From positions 3,752,095-3,816,094 of the forward strand of contig NW_009799102.1 of the NCBI RefSeq assembly GCF_000213175.1: a stretch of DNA of 64,000 nt, in the 5' to 3' direction. This document shows, piece after piece, positions 33,927 to 44,889 of this stretch (positions within the stretch are counted from its first letter, which is position 1; every line of letters begins with the position of its first letter). The notes under the pieces were generated by a model, which worked only from the letters and a program-made list of their open reading frames with translations, was not told where the DNA came from and made no database searches. Both the position numbers and the translations under genes were made by a program. This DNA comes from Neurospora tetrasperma FGSC 2508 (lineage: Eukaryota > Ascomycota > Sordariomycetes > Sordariales > Sordariaceae).

Positions 33927-36032
33927 TCACCGCCTTCCCCTCCTGGGATCCAACGCCTCCGCCCTCCTTGCATCCCTAATCTCCTTGGTCCCCAAACTTC
34001 CCAACCCGCCTTCCATTCTTCTCTCCCACCCACCCAGTCTCACCACCAGACACGTAGCATTATCGCCATCGGCCGACACCTCGGTCGCATACTCAATGAC
34101 ATTCTTGGCGCCCTCCTCGGGAGTCTTGGCTTCTTTAATCACATCCACCACCTCCTGGTCACTGAGGGTGCCGCTCACGCCGTCGCTCATCAGCACCAAA
34201 AACGAGTACTCGGCCGGTTCCATATTGACCCGTATGATCTCGGGCTCTGCAGACACGCCGATGCGTTTGGACTGCATGTCGCCGAATGAGCGGCTGTTGG
34301 CCAGGCCGCCGATGCGTTCCTCGCCAAAGGAGTCGGTGATTAGAGACTCGGCGTAGCGCATCAGTCGACGGGTCTCGACGGGGCTGGAGGGGTGGTGGTC
34401 GTGCGTCAAGGGACGAGGGAGGCCGGTGGCAGTTTCGCAGAGCAATACGCGGGTGTCGCCGACATGAGCGACGAGCAAGGTGCTGTGTGCCGCCGGGTGC
34501 CAGAAGGGTGCCGGAGTGGGAGTGGCGATCAGCGCGATCGAGGCCGTGGAGCCGCCCTTAAAGCGCGCGGGGCCGCCGATGCGGTGCCCGGAAGGCGGGA
34601 GGTGCGGTTGACCAAGAACTTCGTCCTTGTTGACGGGGTTGTCGGCGACTTGGAGGTCGTCGGGGTCGGGCTTGCGGGCTTGGGCGGTGATGAAGTCGAG
34701 GTCGGCGCGGAGGAAGGCGTAGGTGAGGACGGTTTCGACGGTTACGGGCTTGGTGGAGGGGGCTTCGTCAGTTTGCTTCTGGAGCTTGTTCTTGTTATCG
34801 TCCGTGGAGGAGGCGGCATTGGAGCCGGACTGACGGCCTCGATTGGCTGCTCGTTCGGAAAAGTAGCGCGAGTTAAAGCGGCGGAAGTAGCCTCCTACTG
34901 TGTTGCGGTACTCGTCCAAGAGGTCTATTTCAAGCTCTTCGGCCTTGGCTGCGTCTGCTACTGCTGGTGTGGGCTCGTCTCCCTCAAGGGGTGGCTCGTG
35001 GGAAGCTTCTTCGACGACAGTATTGCCTTTGGTTTCCGGTACGTCGAGCCGGTCCTGGACTTCTTCCGGGCTCTTCATGTCGATCCGATTGAGTGCATCT
35101 CTGCTGCTCCTGGGCGCATTTCCAAACGTTTCCGTTGGGGTACTCAAGCTGTCCAGGCTTGTTGTGCCTTGTCTTTGCAAACTACTCTGCAGACCAAAGT
35201 CCAATGCTGCCTGTTCGATGTAGCCATGTAGCTCGTCCCTTAGGAACTCGCTACACTCGGAGCCGCCGTGGCCGTCAAAGACGGCAAAGTAGAAGATTTG
35301 GGGGTCTCCAAACGCGCTATTTGCCGTGGCGTTCTCATTAAGAGACCGCAACTGGCTGCGAACGAGGCTCATGGGAGCTCGTTTGGCAAAGGACGGCATG
35401 CTGATTGTACCAGCCTGGTTTGTGTCTTCATTGTAGTTACGTTGACCGCGCGAGACAGCCGTGCCAAAATGGTGTTTTGCGCTTCGTAGGGGAATTCGGA
35501 CGACGGTGAGGTCGCGACTGGGTATGTTGGGAGGTACAGCAGCCGGAGCAGCTCCGGGATCCTGCTTGTGTGGTACCGATGCCGATCGCGGGAGCTTATG
35601 GTGGGGATGTTGTAACCGAGAATCGGGATGTAAGGAGGACGACGGCAGATGGGTGACGAAGTAGTTGTGGAACTTGCGCTTCGAGGTTCGGTCGGTGAGG
35701 GTATGGGTTCGGAAACGGTCGCAAAGCTCGTCGGCGCTTATTGTCGAGCTGGAGGAGGTTCTCGAGGGTCGTGCGTATGCATGGAGGTAGCGTCTACCGG
35801 CAGCTGTGCGCAGGACCCGCGGACCGGGCATCGTTACTCGTCTCATCGTAGGTCGCGTAGCTGTAGGAGGGTGGTGGAAGAAGGTAGAGAGATAGCCCAT
35901 AAAGGCATCTAGCAGAAGTTCGGTGTCTTGGTGGGCAGCTCTGGGAGCTTTCGTGTGGAAAGAAGCAGGCTCGAGGTGTTGGAGAGCAGATACAAGAGAC
36001 TGGGTTGGGGGACGACGGCGCACAGCGGCCAT
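33927..36032 (-). CDS. PP2C-family Ser/Thr protein phosphatase
   Basis: Mn/Mg-dependent PPM phosphatase, single exon, 701 aa. Conserved motifs in order: SRGQRNYNEDT (metal Asp), FAVFDGHGGSECSEFL, then a long acidic insertion (about 280-440), FKGGSTASIALI, LLVAHVGDTRVLL, GGLANSRSFGD, VLMSDGVSGTLSDQEVVD and DGDNATCLVVRL. The N-terminus is Arg-rich with few acidic residues, and an internal segment MPGPRVLRTAAGRRYLHAYARP looks like a mitochondrial presequence. A mitochondrial role like yeast Ptc6 is therefore plausible but is inference. The ATG at 36032 is the first in frame; translation might begin further in (for example near the MRRVTMPGPR segment). Confidence 0.93.
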   Translation of the reverse strand: MAAVRRRPPTQSLVSALQHLEPASFHTKAPRAAHQDTELLLDAFMGYLSTFFHHPPTATRPTMRRVTMPGPRVLRTAAGRRYLHAYARPSRTSSSSTISADELCDRFRTHTLTDRTSKRKFHNYFVTHLPSSSLHPDSRLQHPHHKLPRSASVPHKQDPGAAPAAVPPNIPSRDLTVVRIPLRSAKHHFGTAVSRGQRNYNEDTNQAGTISMPSFAKRAPMSLVRSQLRSLNENATANSAFGDPQIFYFAVFDGHGGSECSEFLRDELHGYIEQAALDFGLQSSLQRQGTTSLDSLSTPTETFGNAPRSSRDALNRIDMKSPEEVQDRLDVPETKGNTVVEEASHEPPLEGDEPTPAVADAAKAEELEIDLLDEYRNTVGGYFRRFNSRYFSERAANRGRQSGSNAASSTDDNKNKLQKQTDEAPSTKPVTVETVLTYAFLRADLDFITAQARKPDPDDLQVADNPVNKDEVLGQPHLPPSGHRIGGPARFKGGSTASIALIATPTPAPFWHPAAHSTLLVAHVGDTRVLLCETATGLPRPLTHDHHPSSPVETRRLMRYAESLITDSFGEERIGGLANSRSFGDMQSKRIGVSAEPEIIRVNMEPAEYSFLVLMSDGVSGTLSDQEVVDVIKEAKTPEEGAKNVIEYATEVSADGDNATCLVVRLGGWERRMEGGLGSLGTKEIRDARRAEALDPRRGRR

Positions 36033-37174
36033 TGCCTATCCGATCTAACCTAGGTTGCGATCTGAGGTGACGGCGACGAGGTGTCAAGACACAATATAGG
36101 GAAAGGCGGAGGAAAGCAACTTGAGAAAAATCGTATCTGCTCTGGTGAGCATAGTAAAGGGTCAGGTGTAAGGGGGGGATGGATGGGGAGGGGGATGCCA
36201 GGGAAAAAAGAGAGAGGAAGCTGGCCGAAGAGGTTGACGTCGATTTCTTGGCAACGACATGGGCCTGAATGACGGGATTGACGCCAAAGTGCACGATGGT
36301 GGTCTTGGGTCTTTTACAGTTGGTCGGGGTGGCCTTGTCGTGGGTCAGCTGGAGGCATCCAGTAGCGGTCTCGGCCGCCCTCTGTTCTACCTAATCATTA
36401 CCGGATATTATCACTCGCTGCTACGGCTACTTCAATTGCTACCTTGGCTGTACCACGTTTCACTCTGGGCAGCTGTGGACAGGAAACAAGCAAACATCTT
36501 GAGTGATTGATTGATTTTGAACCTACAGGATCTATAAATACACAGCAAACAACAAACGAGAAACCTGTGGAAAGGGGTTCGTTCTCCTTTCTTGTGATGA
36601 ACAAGACATGGTTCCAGATCCGATCTCGGAAGACCCCAGATGCCCTGGATTGGACCTGTAAAGTTACTTGTAGTGTACATAGTGACTGCACTAACAATTT
36701 CGCCTCCTGCATCACTAGCCGCTTCACAATGAACTGATACAGAATTAAGACTTGACAACAACTCCAAGGATATCCACATTCATGTTTCTCCGGTTGAAGA
36801 GCTGGACCTGTGGCGATCTCGTCTCTGTGAATCACAAGTGAGTAAAAATATAAAGCGTCACGGTCGATGAGGTTATGATTCATCTCACAATGTCATGTAC
36901 TGTCTTGTTTCGTCAGCCGGTTAGCGTGAAGATTTGTGACGCGAACCATTCTGGCTGATCACGTAATCTTCAATATCAGACATCGACAACTGCTTGAAGT
37001 GGAAGTGTAGAGTTCGTCAACTCACCTCACCTTCCAGGAAGAACTGTCAAATTGATCAGTCTTAATTGAGTTCCCTTTCAATGGATGTGTGAAGGGTTCA
37101 ATATAAACGAGACACCACCAGCTGGATGAAAGCCCCTCTCATCATCCATCACTTCATCTCATTCCAAGCCCACC
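36033..37174. other. divergent intergenic region PP2C / BTB gene
   Basis: Promoter region of two divergent genes. No coding frame is supported. Confidence 0.5.
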
Positions 37175-39241
37175 ATGTCAACACCCATCAACGGCGTCGG
37201 CAGTACCGACCTAGAAATCATCGAAATCGTTCCCAACGGCGACATAATCCTCGACGTAACCTTTGAGACCTCCAAACCCGTCATCCTCGCCGCCAAGAAA
37301 GCCTTTGCTGCCTTTTCCTCTCGACCAACTCGGACCAGCAAGGCAACAATACCCGGACAAGGACCCGCAAAGACGCCAGTCAGACCACCAAGACCACCAC
37401 CCAAGCCCAGAGAAAGAGTTGGTTTCCGCGTTCATCTGTCTGTCCTGAAGGAGCATTCGCCCTACTTTGCCCGTTTGCTCTCAGACACGCGTTTTGCCGA
37501 GGCCAAAGCTGTTGAAGCGGCTCTGGCTAAGCTTTCGCTGGAAAACATTAGTCCTGGCGAGGCGGACTGGACGCAGCTCCCACGGGTGAGCATTAGAGAA
37601 GATGACGAGGCTACGCAGAGTGCGGAGATGAGGTATATCTTTCATGATTTGCTGTATATACTGCATCATGGGAGGGTACCGCCGCCGGCAGATGAGACAT
37701 CGGCGGAACCTCCAGCAGAAGTAACACCACCAGAACCCAAGGTAGCCCCAGCAGCAGCAGCACCGACACCAAAACCAGTAGTATCCAAACCGGCAGCAAC
37801 AACGAAAGAACAAAAACCAGGCCAAAAACTACCAACCAAGACACCAGCCAAAGGAACCCAATCAAACGGCCTCAGAAAGCCTCTAGACAAAACATCACAA
37901 AAGGGACAACCAAAGCCGACACTACAAAAGCCAGAAACGCCAGACGAACCAGTCACCACCGAACCAGCACCAACAGCACCCCCCCTGACAATCCCCTACC
38001 TAACCACCCTCTCCCTCCTCGCCGACCGTTTCTCCTGCACCCCCTCCCTCTCCCGTCTCCCTTCTTCTTCTTCCCACACCCCCTTAAAATGGCCCGCGAC
38101 ACCCACCCGCCTCACCAAAGACCAAGACGGCCACGCCCTCACTTTTGCGGGTGAAGAACTCTTGCGCCAAAAAATCTTGGTCTCCTGGCTTCTCGACCTC
38201 CCACTCAAGTTCCAATCCGCCACTCGCGAATTAATCCTGTACGGATCCCGCCGCTGGACCCTTTCCGCTTCCCCTGAAGATTATTCCGAATCCGACTACA
38301 CTTCAGACCCTGTCCCCCACCACCCTGAGAAATACACTGGAAATAAATACAAACACAAATACAAAGCAAAATGGTGGTCCCTCCCCGACCTCCTCGAAGA
38401 CGAACTTTCCTATCGACGCACCTGCCTCCTTTCCGTCTTGGCATCCATCCCCCGCCACTTTTTACGGTTATACATCGTCCGTCCCCCACAGACTCGGTCC
38501 ATCACTACCTCTTCCGCGGGAATAGGATCAAGCTTCACATCCAACGCCGCCTCGGCCTTACAAGCCGCCGCACAAGGTCGTCAATGCAAACTAGGTTACG
38601 AGAGTAGCGCCAGCTGCGATAGTTACCAACTAGGCGAGATGATTCGGTTTCTCTGCACCAAGGGACTTTTTGCCCTTGTAGACTTTAGTCCGCCGAGTTT
38701 CGATCGGGCTATTACCCAATATGATGGCGGGGAGAATCCGCTGGCGAAAGTGGATGGACATAACCCGGGTATGGGCGTGGTGTTTGGACCCCCTAAACAT
38801 TCTCTTTCCTCTGGCGGCAGAGGAGAGAATAATGACCTGGGCGGCATTTCAACAATGGAAATCAACCATTTCGTGGCGATTTTACGACAGTGTCCGAGTT
38901 ATCAGATTGATCGACATCATACGAACTGCGGATTAAGGACGAGGATGTTGCCGGTTTTGGATTACGTGCAGGCTATGTTGAATAGCGAGGTGGTGCTCGT
39001 CAAGAGGGCGGATTGGGAGAAGAGGAGGGAGGAAGTTAGTTGGGTTAGTTTGGTGGAGAGACGGCAGGAGGAAGGGGAAGATGGTGGCAGGGGAGAAAAA
39101 GGGAAAAATAGGGTGTTTAGGTTCACTAGAACGCTGGCGGCGGATCCGCGAATGAGATATAATAGCACGCTGGGGACGAGCAAGATGGCCATGGAACTGT
39201 TTCTGGCTGATGAGTGGGATTGGACGGCGGAGGAGTATTGA
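37175..39241 (+). CDS. BTB/POZ-like fungal protein
   Basis: Single exon, 688 aa. The N-terminus fits a BTB fold as seen in many fungal proteins: GDIILDVTFE (strands), FRVHLSVLKEHSPYFARLLS (the hallmark helix after the second strand), LPRVSIREDD, and YIFHDLLYILHHGRV. The fold is interrupted by a Pro-rich insertion (about 50-85) between the first strands. A long Pro/Ala/Lys/Thr-rich disordered linker (about 170-270) leads to a C-terminal region of about 400 aa containing LADRFSCTPSL and KILVSWLLDLPLKFQSATRE, typical of the helical part after fungal BTB domains. Such proteins may act as substrate adaptors for cullin-3 ligases; that is family knowledge and nothing here proves it. Confidence 0.85.
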   Translation: MSTPINGVGSTDLEIIEIVPNGDIILDVTFETSKPVILAAKKAFAAFSSRPTRTSKATIPGQGPAKTPVRPPRPPPKPRERVGFRVHLSVLKEHSPYFARLLSDTRFAEAKAVEAALAKLSLENISPGEADWTQLPRVSIREDDEATQSAEMRYIFHDLLYILHHGRVPPPADETSAEPPAEVTPPEPKVAPAAAAPTPKPVVSKPAATTKEQKPGQKLPTKTPAKGTQSNGLRKPLDKTSQKGQPKPTLQKPETPDEPVTTEPAPTAPPLTIPYLTTLSLLADRFSCTPSLSRLPSSSSHTPLKWPATPTRLTKDQDGHALTFAGEELLRQKILVSWLLDLPLKFQSATRELILYGSRRWTLSASPEDYSESDYTSDPVPHHPEKYTGNKYKHKYKAKWWSLPDLLEDELSYRRTCLLSVLASIPRHFLRLYIVRPPQTRSITTSSAGIGSSFTSNAASALQAAAQGRQCKLGYESSASCDSYQLGEMIRFLCTKGLFALVDFSPPSFDRAITQYDGGENPLAKVDGHNPGMGVVFGPPKHSLSSGGRGENNDLGGISTMEINHFVAILRQCPSYQIDRHHTNCGLRTRMLPVLDYVQAMLNSEVVLVKRADWEKRREEVSWVSLVERRQEEGEDGGRGEKGKNRVFRFTRTLAADPRMRYNSTLGTSKMAMELFLADEWDWTAEEY

Positions 39242-39566
39242 GGACGTTATGTTGTTGGTCTAAGTTGCATCAGTTGGCGTTTAGATGGCGGCATATTGCT
39301 TGATCAAAAGTTGTCTTACATAACCAGTGAAATAGATAAAGTATAGAAGCGAGCAAGATGCCATCCGAATGTTACCTCACCGCGGGACTTGTATCTGGTC
39401 TAGTGAAGCACAGGGAGGTCACTGATGAGCCATCTCAACTGTCTTAAAAAATCCTTTTTTACCTTCTCCTTGCATCAATATCGGTAACTCCTCTTCATTA
39501 TCTTCTTCTGTGTTACGCGCGCGGCGGCTTACTGCCTTGCGATACTACTTGATACAGACATCCCCT
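39242..39566. other. convergent 3' region BTB gene / FTR1
   Basis: Short spacer between convergent genes; nothing notable. Confidence 0.5.
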
Positions 39567-40899
39567 TCAAGCTCTGCCCTTCTTCCAGCTCAACCTGCCA
39601 AAAAGGCTACCCTTCTCACTGCCATCTTCAACCTCGGTCTTCTGTGGGATCAACGGCCATTTCCCCTTCACCTCGCGGTATCTCATGACGAGGAACGACA
39701 CAATGACAACCAGCCAGTAGATGTCATATCCAATGACGGAGCCGTATGTCGCCGAGTTGGTCCAGCCAAAGATGGCGTTGAAGATGCCCCAACCGCCTCC
39801 ACCGTTCACCTGCGGGCTACAGCAGTCGACATGCCAGACAGATTTGTCGATATCGTAAGATCCAGGGCCACTACCGAGTTCCGCGGCATCACTTCCGATG
39901 GCTTTGGCCCATTGCTGGCTCTCCAAGGCCCAGATTGCGCGAGAGAAGAGGCCAGCTGCGACGAGGTAGAGGAGAGATGTCGAGAGGACGAGAAAGAGTT
40001 GCAACTTGGTTGAGGATCCGAATCTGGGAAGGAACATTATCAGTTACCACTCAGGCCAACCGACAATGAATGGGGGGAGGAAGAGAGGCTCACTTGTACA
40101 GAACCACGCCCACCAACGATCCCACGATAACGCCAACAATAGCAGGAATCGGAATCGAGGTCGCCGGCGCCGCGAACGACACACCAGCAACAAAGACAAT
40201 CGCCTCCACGCCCTCTCTCAACACCGTCACGAACGGCAGGATAAACATGACATATCGTTCCATCCACGCCTTGAACTTGACCCACCATCCACGTTGTCTT
40301 TCCACGGTCTCTCCTCGCTCCATATCTTCCTCCCCCCCGGCAACTCTCCCACCCTTTGACTTCTTGTTCTTCTCCTTCCCCTCCATAGCTTTAATCATCT
40401 TGCCCCTCCACTTCTCCTTCATCCTGCCCACTCGCAACAGTGCCGCGCCCACCACACTGATAATCACGCTCGCCAAGAGACAAAATGCTCCTTCCCAGTT
40501 GAGCTCGGCGCCCGAGCTCTCCCACTTGTTGACGCCAAGAGTGTAGAAGACGCCGATGACGGCGCCGCCGATGGCGATGCACAGGATGAAGCCGAGGACG
40601 GTACCAAGGAGAATTTGGCGGCGGAGGGCATTGTACACACGGAGATCCACAACCACGGGTTGTTGTGGTGAATCGGAGTTGTTGTTGTTGGTGGAGGAGG
40701 GAGGTTTGAGTTCATCATCATCAGCAGCGGCAGCGGCAGCGGTGGTGGCGGCGGCATGGCTTATTGCCTCTGCTGGAGATGATGACGATGGGGAGGCAAG
40801 GGTTTGCTTGAGGAAGACGAGGAGGACCGAGACGATGATGGATGTCTCGATGGTCTCGCGGAAGACGAGGAGGAAGATGGGGACGGAGAAGAGTTGCAT
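39567..40899 (-). CDS. ftr1: high-affinity iron permease FTR1
   Basis: Plasma-membrane Fe(III) permease that works in complex with the FET3 ferroxidase. Two exons, 40899-40094 and 40023-39567, give 420 aa (yeast Ftr1 404). The two family-defining R-E-x-x-E motifs are present, RETIE (14-18) and REGVE (228-232), each within a transmembrane segment. Further hydrophobic helices include [70 protein letters not shown] and [15 protein letters not shown]. The first cytosolic loop carries an unusual Ala/Ser/Asn-rich insertion (about 34-80). It is divergent from fet3 with a shared 1.6-kb promoter, an arrangement recurrent in fungi, so joint iron control is expected. Confidence 0.96.
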
Positions 40900-42374
40900 G
40901 TTGGCTTGGCTGTCTTCAGGTCTGCAGCAGGCTGAGACGGGTGGTTGGGTCCCTTGAAGGGCAAGAGAAGAGAAGTGGTTGGAGAAGAAGAAGATGTTGG
41001 ATGTGGTGATGGAAGCAACTGACTGAAGTGGAAAAAGAAGGATAAAAGCGGCAGAGAGAACACTACTGTACTTACTTCTAGACTTGGTCTAGTGTACCTC
41101 GAGGCGGTACTTCCTGTTTCACCCGATACATGGAAAAGGAATAGTCTAGTGCATCATCCCAACACACAGCATCTATCTGTGTGCCCATTGAGCTGAGCAG
41201 GGAAGGAGATGGATGTCTGATGCCCGTTCCCAATAAGGAAGGAACCGGCTGGTTGCAACCGAGCGGTCAAAGTGCACAGTCCCCTCCATTTGCTGTGAAA
41301 TTCACTCAAAATTACCTGTTCATACAGTAGTGTATTCATGAAGACATCAGATAGTAGTGTGCTCTTGTCGTGAACTGAGTGTCGATTGTTCTGAGTTGAT
41401 GTTACCGGAAATAACCCGGTTCGATGCCATGCGGTATGGAGAGAAAGGCGGGTCTTTTTTTTTTTTCTTTTCCCCTGCCTTTGCAATTTTTCCACTCTAG
41501 AATATGATAGCGCACCCCGCAATATAGCCGGAAAGCTTGATCATGTTACCTAAACCTCTGCCAGCATATACCCGTTGTCTCCTCTGTCTGTTCCCCAACT
41601 CTGCTGCCAAGTTTGGAGCGTGGTACCGCCAGCATATAGAGGTGATAATTACCTACCTAAAGGTAGTGAAGAAGGTGAGCAAGGCAGCCATCTTTTGTCA
41701 AGTTGAAAGACAAAACCAGGCCTTTTCATAGTAAAATAACTTGGGCACCAACAACTCTAGCATTTACCATACTGCATTCATCAGGACCTGCAGAGCGTGT
41801 ATCCAAATTGTATCGGCCCTGCAGGAGAATGAAAGCCACCGATTGGCCCGGTGCAAACCTCCATGACGCTAACATGATATATCGCGCAGCTGGGGAGATC
41901 TCGAACGATCCTCAGCTCAGTTCCCTAGATTGATTGATTAGATAAAGCGCTTCGGACGATGCCTCTCCACCGCTCTCCTTCCACCCGGCCGGGCCTCGAA
42001 CACCTCGACCACCAAGGGTCCCATGCGCAGGCAGTCATTACATACATAGGTTCTTTTCTGTCCGCTGTTACACAGTACAACGGACTTACCCGAGAAACCA
42101 GAGATGTAGCTTTTCGATCGGTCAATCAATCAAAACAATAATTTCTTGTGCCATGCAAAAAATGGGGTTCGGTCTTGTGAACCGGAAAGAGGAGCTTGCT
42201 TGCTTGCTTGACCCATGATGCCACGAGGCTGGGCTTCCAAGGCCGAGGCCGAGGTGACACTCGGTGCCCCGGGTGGGAAAGTGTTGAGTGCCTGAGGTGA
42301 TGGATGACCCACCGCTCCGAATTCCCCTCTTTCCACTTCTCTTGACTGACTGACTGACTTGGCAAGCCCGGGCT

Positions 42375-42383
42375 TTATCAGAT
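42375..42383 (-). promoter_or_regulatory. iron-regulatory GATA element, copy 1
   Basis: TTATCAGAT on the + strand, i.e. ATCTGATAA on the minus strand. It matches exactly the ATCWGATAA consensus described for fungal iron-responsive GATA repressors (SRE/SreA family). It lies about 110 bp upstream of the fet3 ATG. Confidence 0.75.
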
Positions 42384-42404
42384 CTTTTTTGACCAAGTTC
42401 AAGT

Positions 42405-42413
42405 TTATCAGAT
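42405..42413 (-). promoter_or_regulatory. iron-regulatory GATA element, copy 2
   Basis: Second exact match to ATCWGATAA, starting 30 bp after the first and embedded in the same 13-bp word (TTTATCAGATCTT). Two such elements three helical turns apart would suit a two-finger GATA repressor. It lies about 80 bp from the fet3 start codon. Confidence 0.75.
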
Positions 42414-42490
42414 CTTCTTACTCGGACAACGTCCGTCCGTCTCAAGTTCGACATCCATCCACCGTCGACAGACATCACAAGACCCCCACA

Positions 42491-44603
42491 ATGAGGATAC
42501 TGTCACGGATCGCCCTTCTTTCCCTCACCACAGCAGCACATGCTGCCACCGTCGTCTATGACTTCAACGTGTCATGGATCACGGCCAATCCAGACGGCCT
42601 GGCCGAGCGACCGGTGATTGGAATCAACAACCAATGGCCGCCTCCGAGGATAGATGTCCAAGTTGGTGATCGCCTCATCGTCAACCTCCATAACTCGCTC
42701 GGAGATGAAGACACCTCCCTCCACTTCCATGGCTTGTTCATGAACGGGACAAACCACATGGACGGTCCTGTCATGGTCACACAATGTCCTATCCCCCCAG
42801 GTGCCAGCTTCACCTACAACTTCACCGTCGACCAGCCAGGCACCTACTGGTATCACTCCCACAACAAAGGCCAATATCCTGACGGGTTCAGAGGACCCCT
42901 CGTCATTCACGATCCCAAAGCCCCGTTTGAGTACGATGAAGAGCTTGTCCTCACCGTTTCAGATTGGTACCATGACCGCATGTCATTGCTGCAGCCTCGC
43001 TTCATGAGCAAGTACAACCCAACCGGAGCCGAGCCAGTCCCCAAATCCGCCCTCATGAACGACACTCAGAACTTGACTATGCCCATGGTGCCCGACAGGA
43101 CTTACCTGTTCCGCATCGCAAACATTGGCGCTTTTGCGGGTCAGTACATCTGGGTTGAAGACCACACCATCACCGTGGTGGAGATGGATGGTGTCTACGT
43201 CCATCCTACCGAGACAAACATGGTCTACGTGGCTGCCGCTCAAAGATGCAGTTTTCTCCTCACGGCCAAGAAGGAAACCTCCCGCAACTTTCCCATCATC
43301 GCCAGCATGGACACGGTAAGTTACCTTCCTTCACCTCCTCCTCAAGCCAGACATCGATACTGACATCCGAACGTACAAGACCCTCTTCGACACCATCCCC
43401 CCAGGCCTCAACACCAACGTAACCAGCTACCTCCTCTACAACCCCACCGCCCCCCTCCCCCTCCCTACCCCCCTTGACACTCTCACCCCCCTAGACGACA
43501 CTCTCCTCCTTCCCCAAGACAACCTCACCACCCTCCCTTCTCCCGACCAAACCATCACCCTCAACGTAACAATGAACAACCTCGCCTCCGGCGCCAACTA
43601 CGCCTTCTTCAACGACATCACCTACGTCCCTCCCCGCGTGCCCACCCTTTACACCGTTCTCTCCTCCCCCAACTCTTCTTCTTCCCAGGGGGATCTGACC
43701 ACCAACCCCTCCATCTACGGCACCTACACCCACCCATTTATCCTCTCGCACAACTCCATCGTCCAACTCGTGCTTAACAACCTCGACTCAGGCCGCCACC
43801 CCTTTCATCTACACGGGCACCAGTTCCAGATCCTCCACCGCTCCGCAGCCGACGAAGGGACTTGGTCCTCCTCCTCCTCTACACCCGACCCCAATAACTC
43901 TAACCATACCGCCGCCCCAATGCGCCGCGACACCCTCGTCGTAGAACCCAACGGCAACGCAGTCATTCGGTTCCAAGCAGACAACCCCGGCGTGTGGCTC
44001 TTCCACTGCCACATCGAGTGGCACATGATCAGCGGATTGGCAGTGACGTTTATCGAAGCTCCTTCGATCTTGCAGCAAACCATTAATCTTCCCGCGGACC
44101 ATCTTGCTGCGTGCAGGGATAGAAAGGATCCCATTCCCTTTGAGGGCAACGCTGCGGGACGGGGTGGTAATAGTAAGGATCTATCGCAGTGGTTGGTGCT
44201 AGATGGACAACCGACCCCGCCTAAGCCGATCCCCGCGGGGTTTACGGGGGGCGGCATCGCGGCTTTGACTATGAGTTGTTTTACGGGTATACTGGGCGTC
44301 GCGGTGGTGGCGTGGTATGGATTTTCGGAGCCTGTGGGGGAGTCTAACACTGCTGCTGCTGCTGGTGTTAAGATCAAGTCCCCAGCTGCGGCTGGCGAAT
44401 CGGGGTCGGAGTCGGGGGTGTATACGGATGTTGATAGTGCGGGGAAGTCAGCAAGTGTTGTCAGGGTTAAAAGGGGGACAGAGGCTGTTGAGTCGGAGGC
44501 TTTGTCGTTTGGAAGTGAGGAGGAAGCCGTCAATGGAGTGGGAATGGTGAGCAAGAAGGGAGACGGCGTGGTGGTGGATGTTGATGCTATTACGAGGGCA
44601 TGA
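42491..44603 (+). CDS. fet3: multicopper ferroxidase FET3
   Basis: Plasma-membrane multicopper oxidase that oxidises Fe(II) to Fe(III) for FTR1. Exons 42491-43315 and 43380-44603 give 682 aa (yeast Fet3 636). It has a signal peptide ([18 protein letters not shown]), then three cupredoxin domains. Copper motifs are HFHGLF (78-83), WYHSH (120-124), [10 protein letters not shown] and FHCHIEWHM. Glu181 in GAEPVP corresponds to the iron-oxidation Glu185 of yeast Fet3, which favours ferroxidase over laccase. Near the C-terminus a hydrophobic segment ([26 protein letters not shown], given by its ends at about 590-616) is the membrane anchor, followed by a cytosolic tail. I chose the ATG at 42491 over an in-frame upstream frame because it opens the signal peptide. 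Many N-x-S/T sites are present. Confidence 0.96.
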
Positions 44604-44889
44604 AGGGGGAAGAGAATTAATGAAAAAAAGAGTGGGATGATGAATGTAATAGTAATAAACGGAGATATGCCAAGTTATGAGGAAGCAAAAAGATATCATC
44701 AACGTTGAACCAAGAAAGTACAACTCATTCTACTTTCTCTTCCCGTCCAGTCCTCTACGCCATCACATCGCATCACATCGCATTGCATTGGTAGGCAATA
44801 CTCACCAAGACACACTCTTTCAGGAACTGAACTGAATGAAACGAACTGAATTAAATACGGACAGCTGGCAGCAAACTACTCATTCTTCC
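44604..44889. other. convergent 3' spacer fet3 / mini-exon gene
   Basis: Short convergent spacer containing tandem CATCACATCG units near 44761-44790. No gene. Confidence 0.5.

Larger units (their letters stand above)
40900..42490. promoter_or_regulatory. divergent promoter of ftr1 and fet3
   Basis: The 1.6-kb region between the start codons of two genes of one complex. It holds two exact ATCWGATAA-type elements close to fet3 (separate entries) and one-mismatch versions at 41346-41354 and 41937-41945. It also has short CTTG (near 42193-42210) and GACT (near 42343-42358) tandem runs. An 11-bp inverted match links 41930-41940 with about 42122-42132. No coding frame is supported. Confidence 0.6.

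Noticed and set aside
34392-35231. 279-codon + strand open frame
   Set aside because: Antisense to the PP2C phosphatase, whose motifs are unmistakable on the other strand.
41925-42140. tRNA-like TTCGAG word with flanking inverted repeats upstream of fet3
   Set aside because: No acceptor stem, D arm or anticodon stem can be folded around it.
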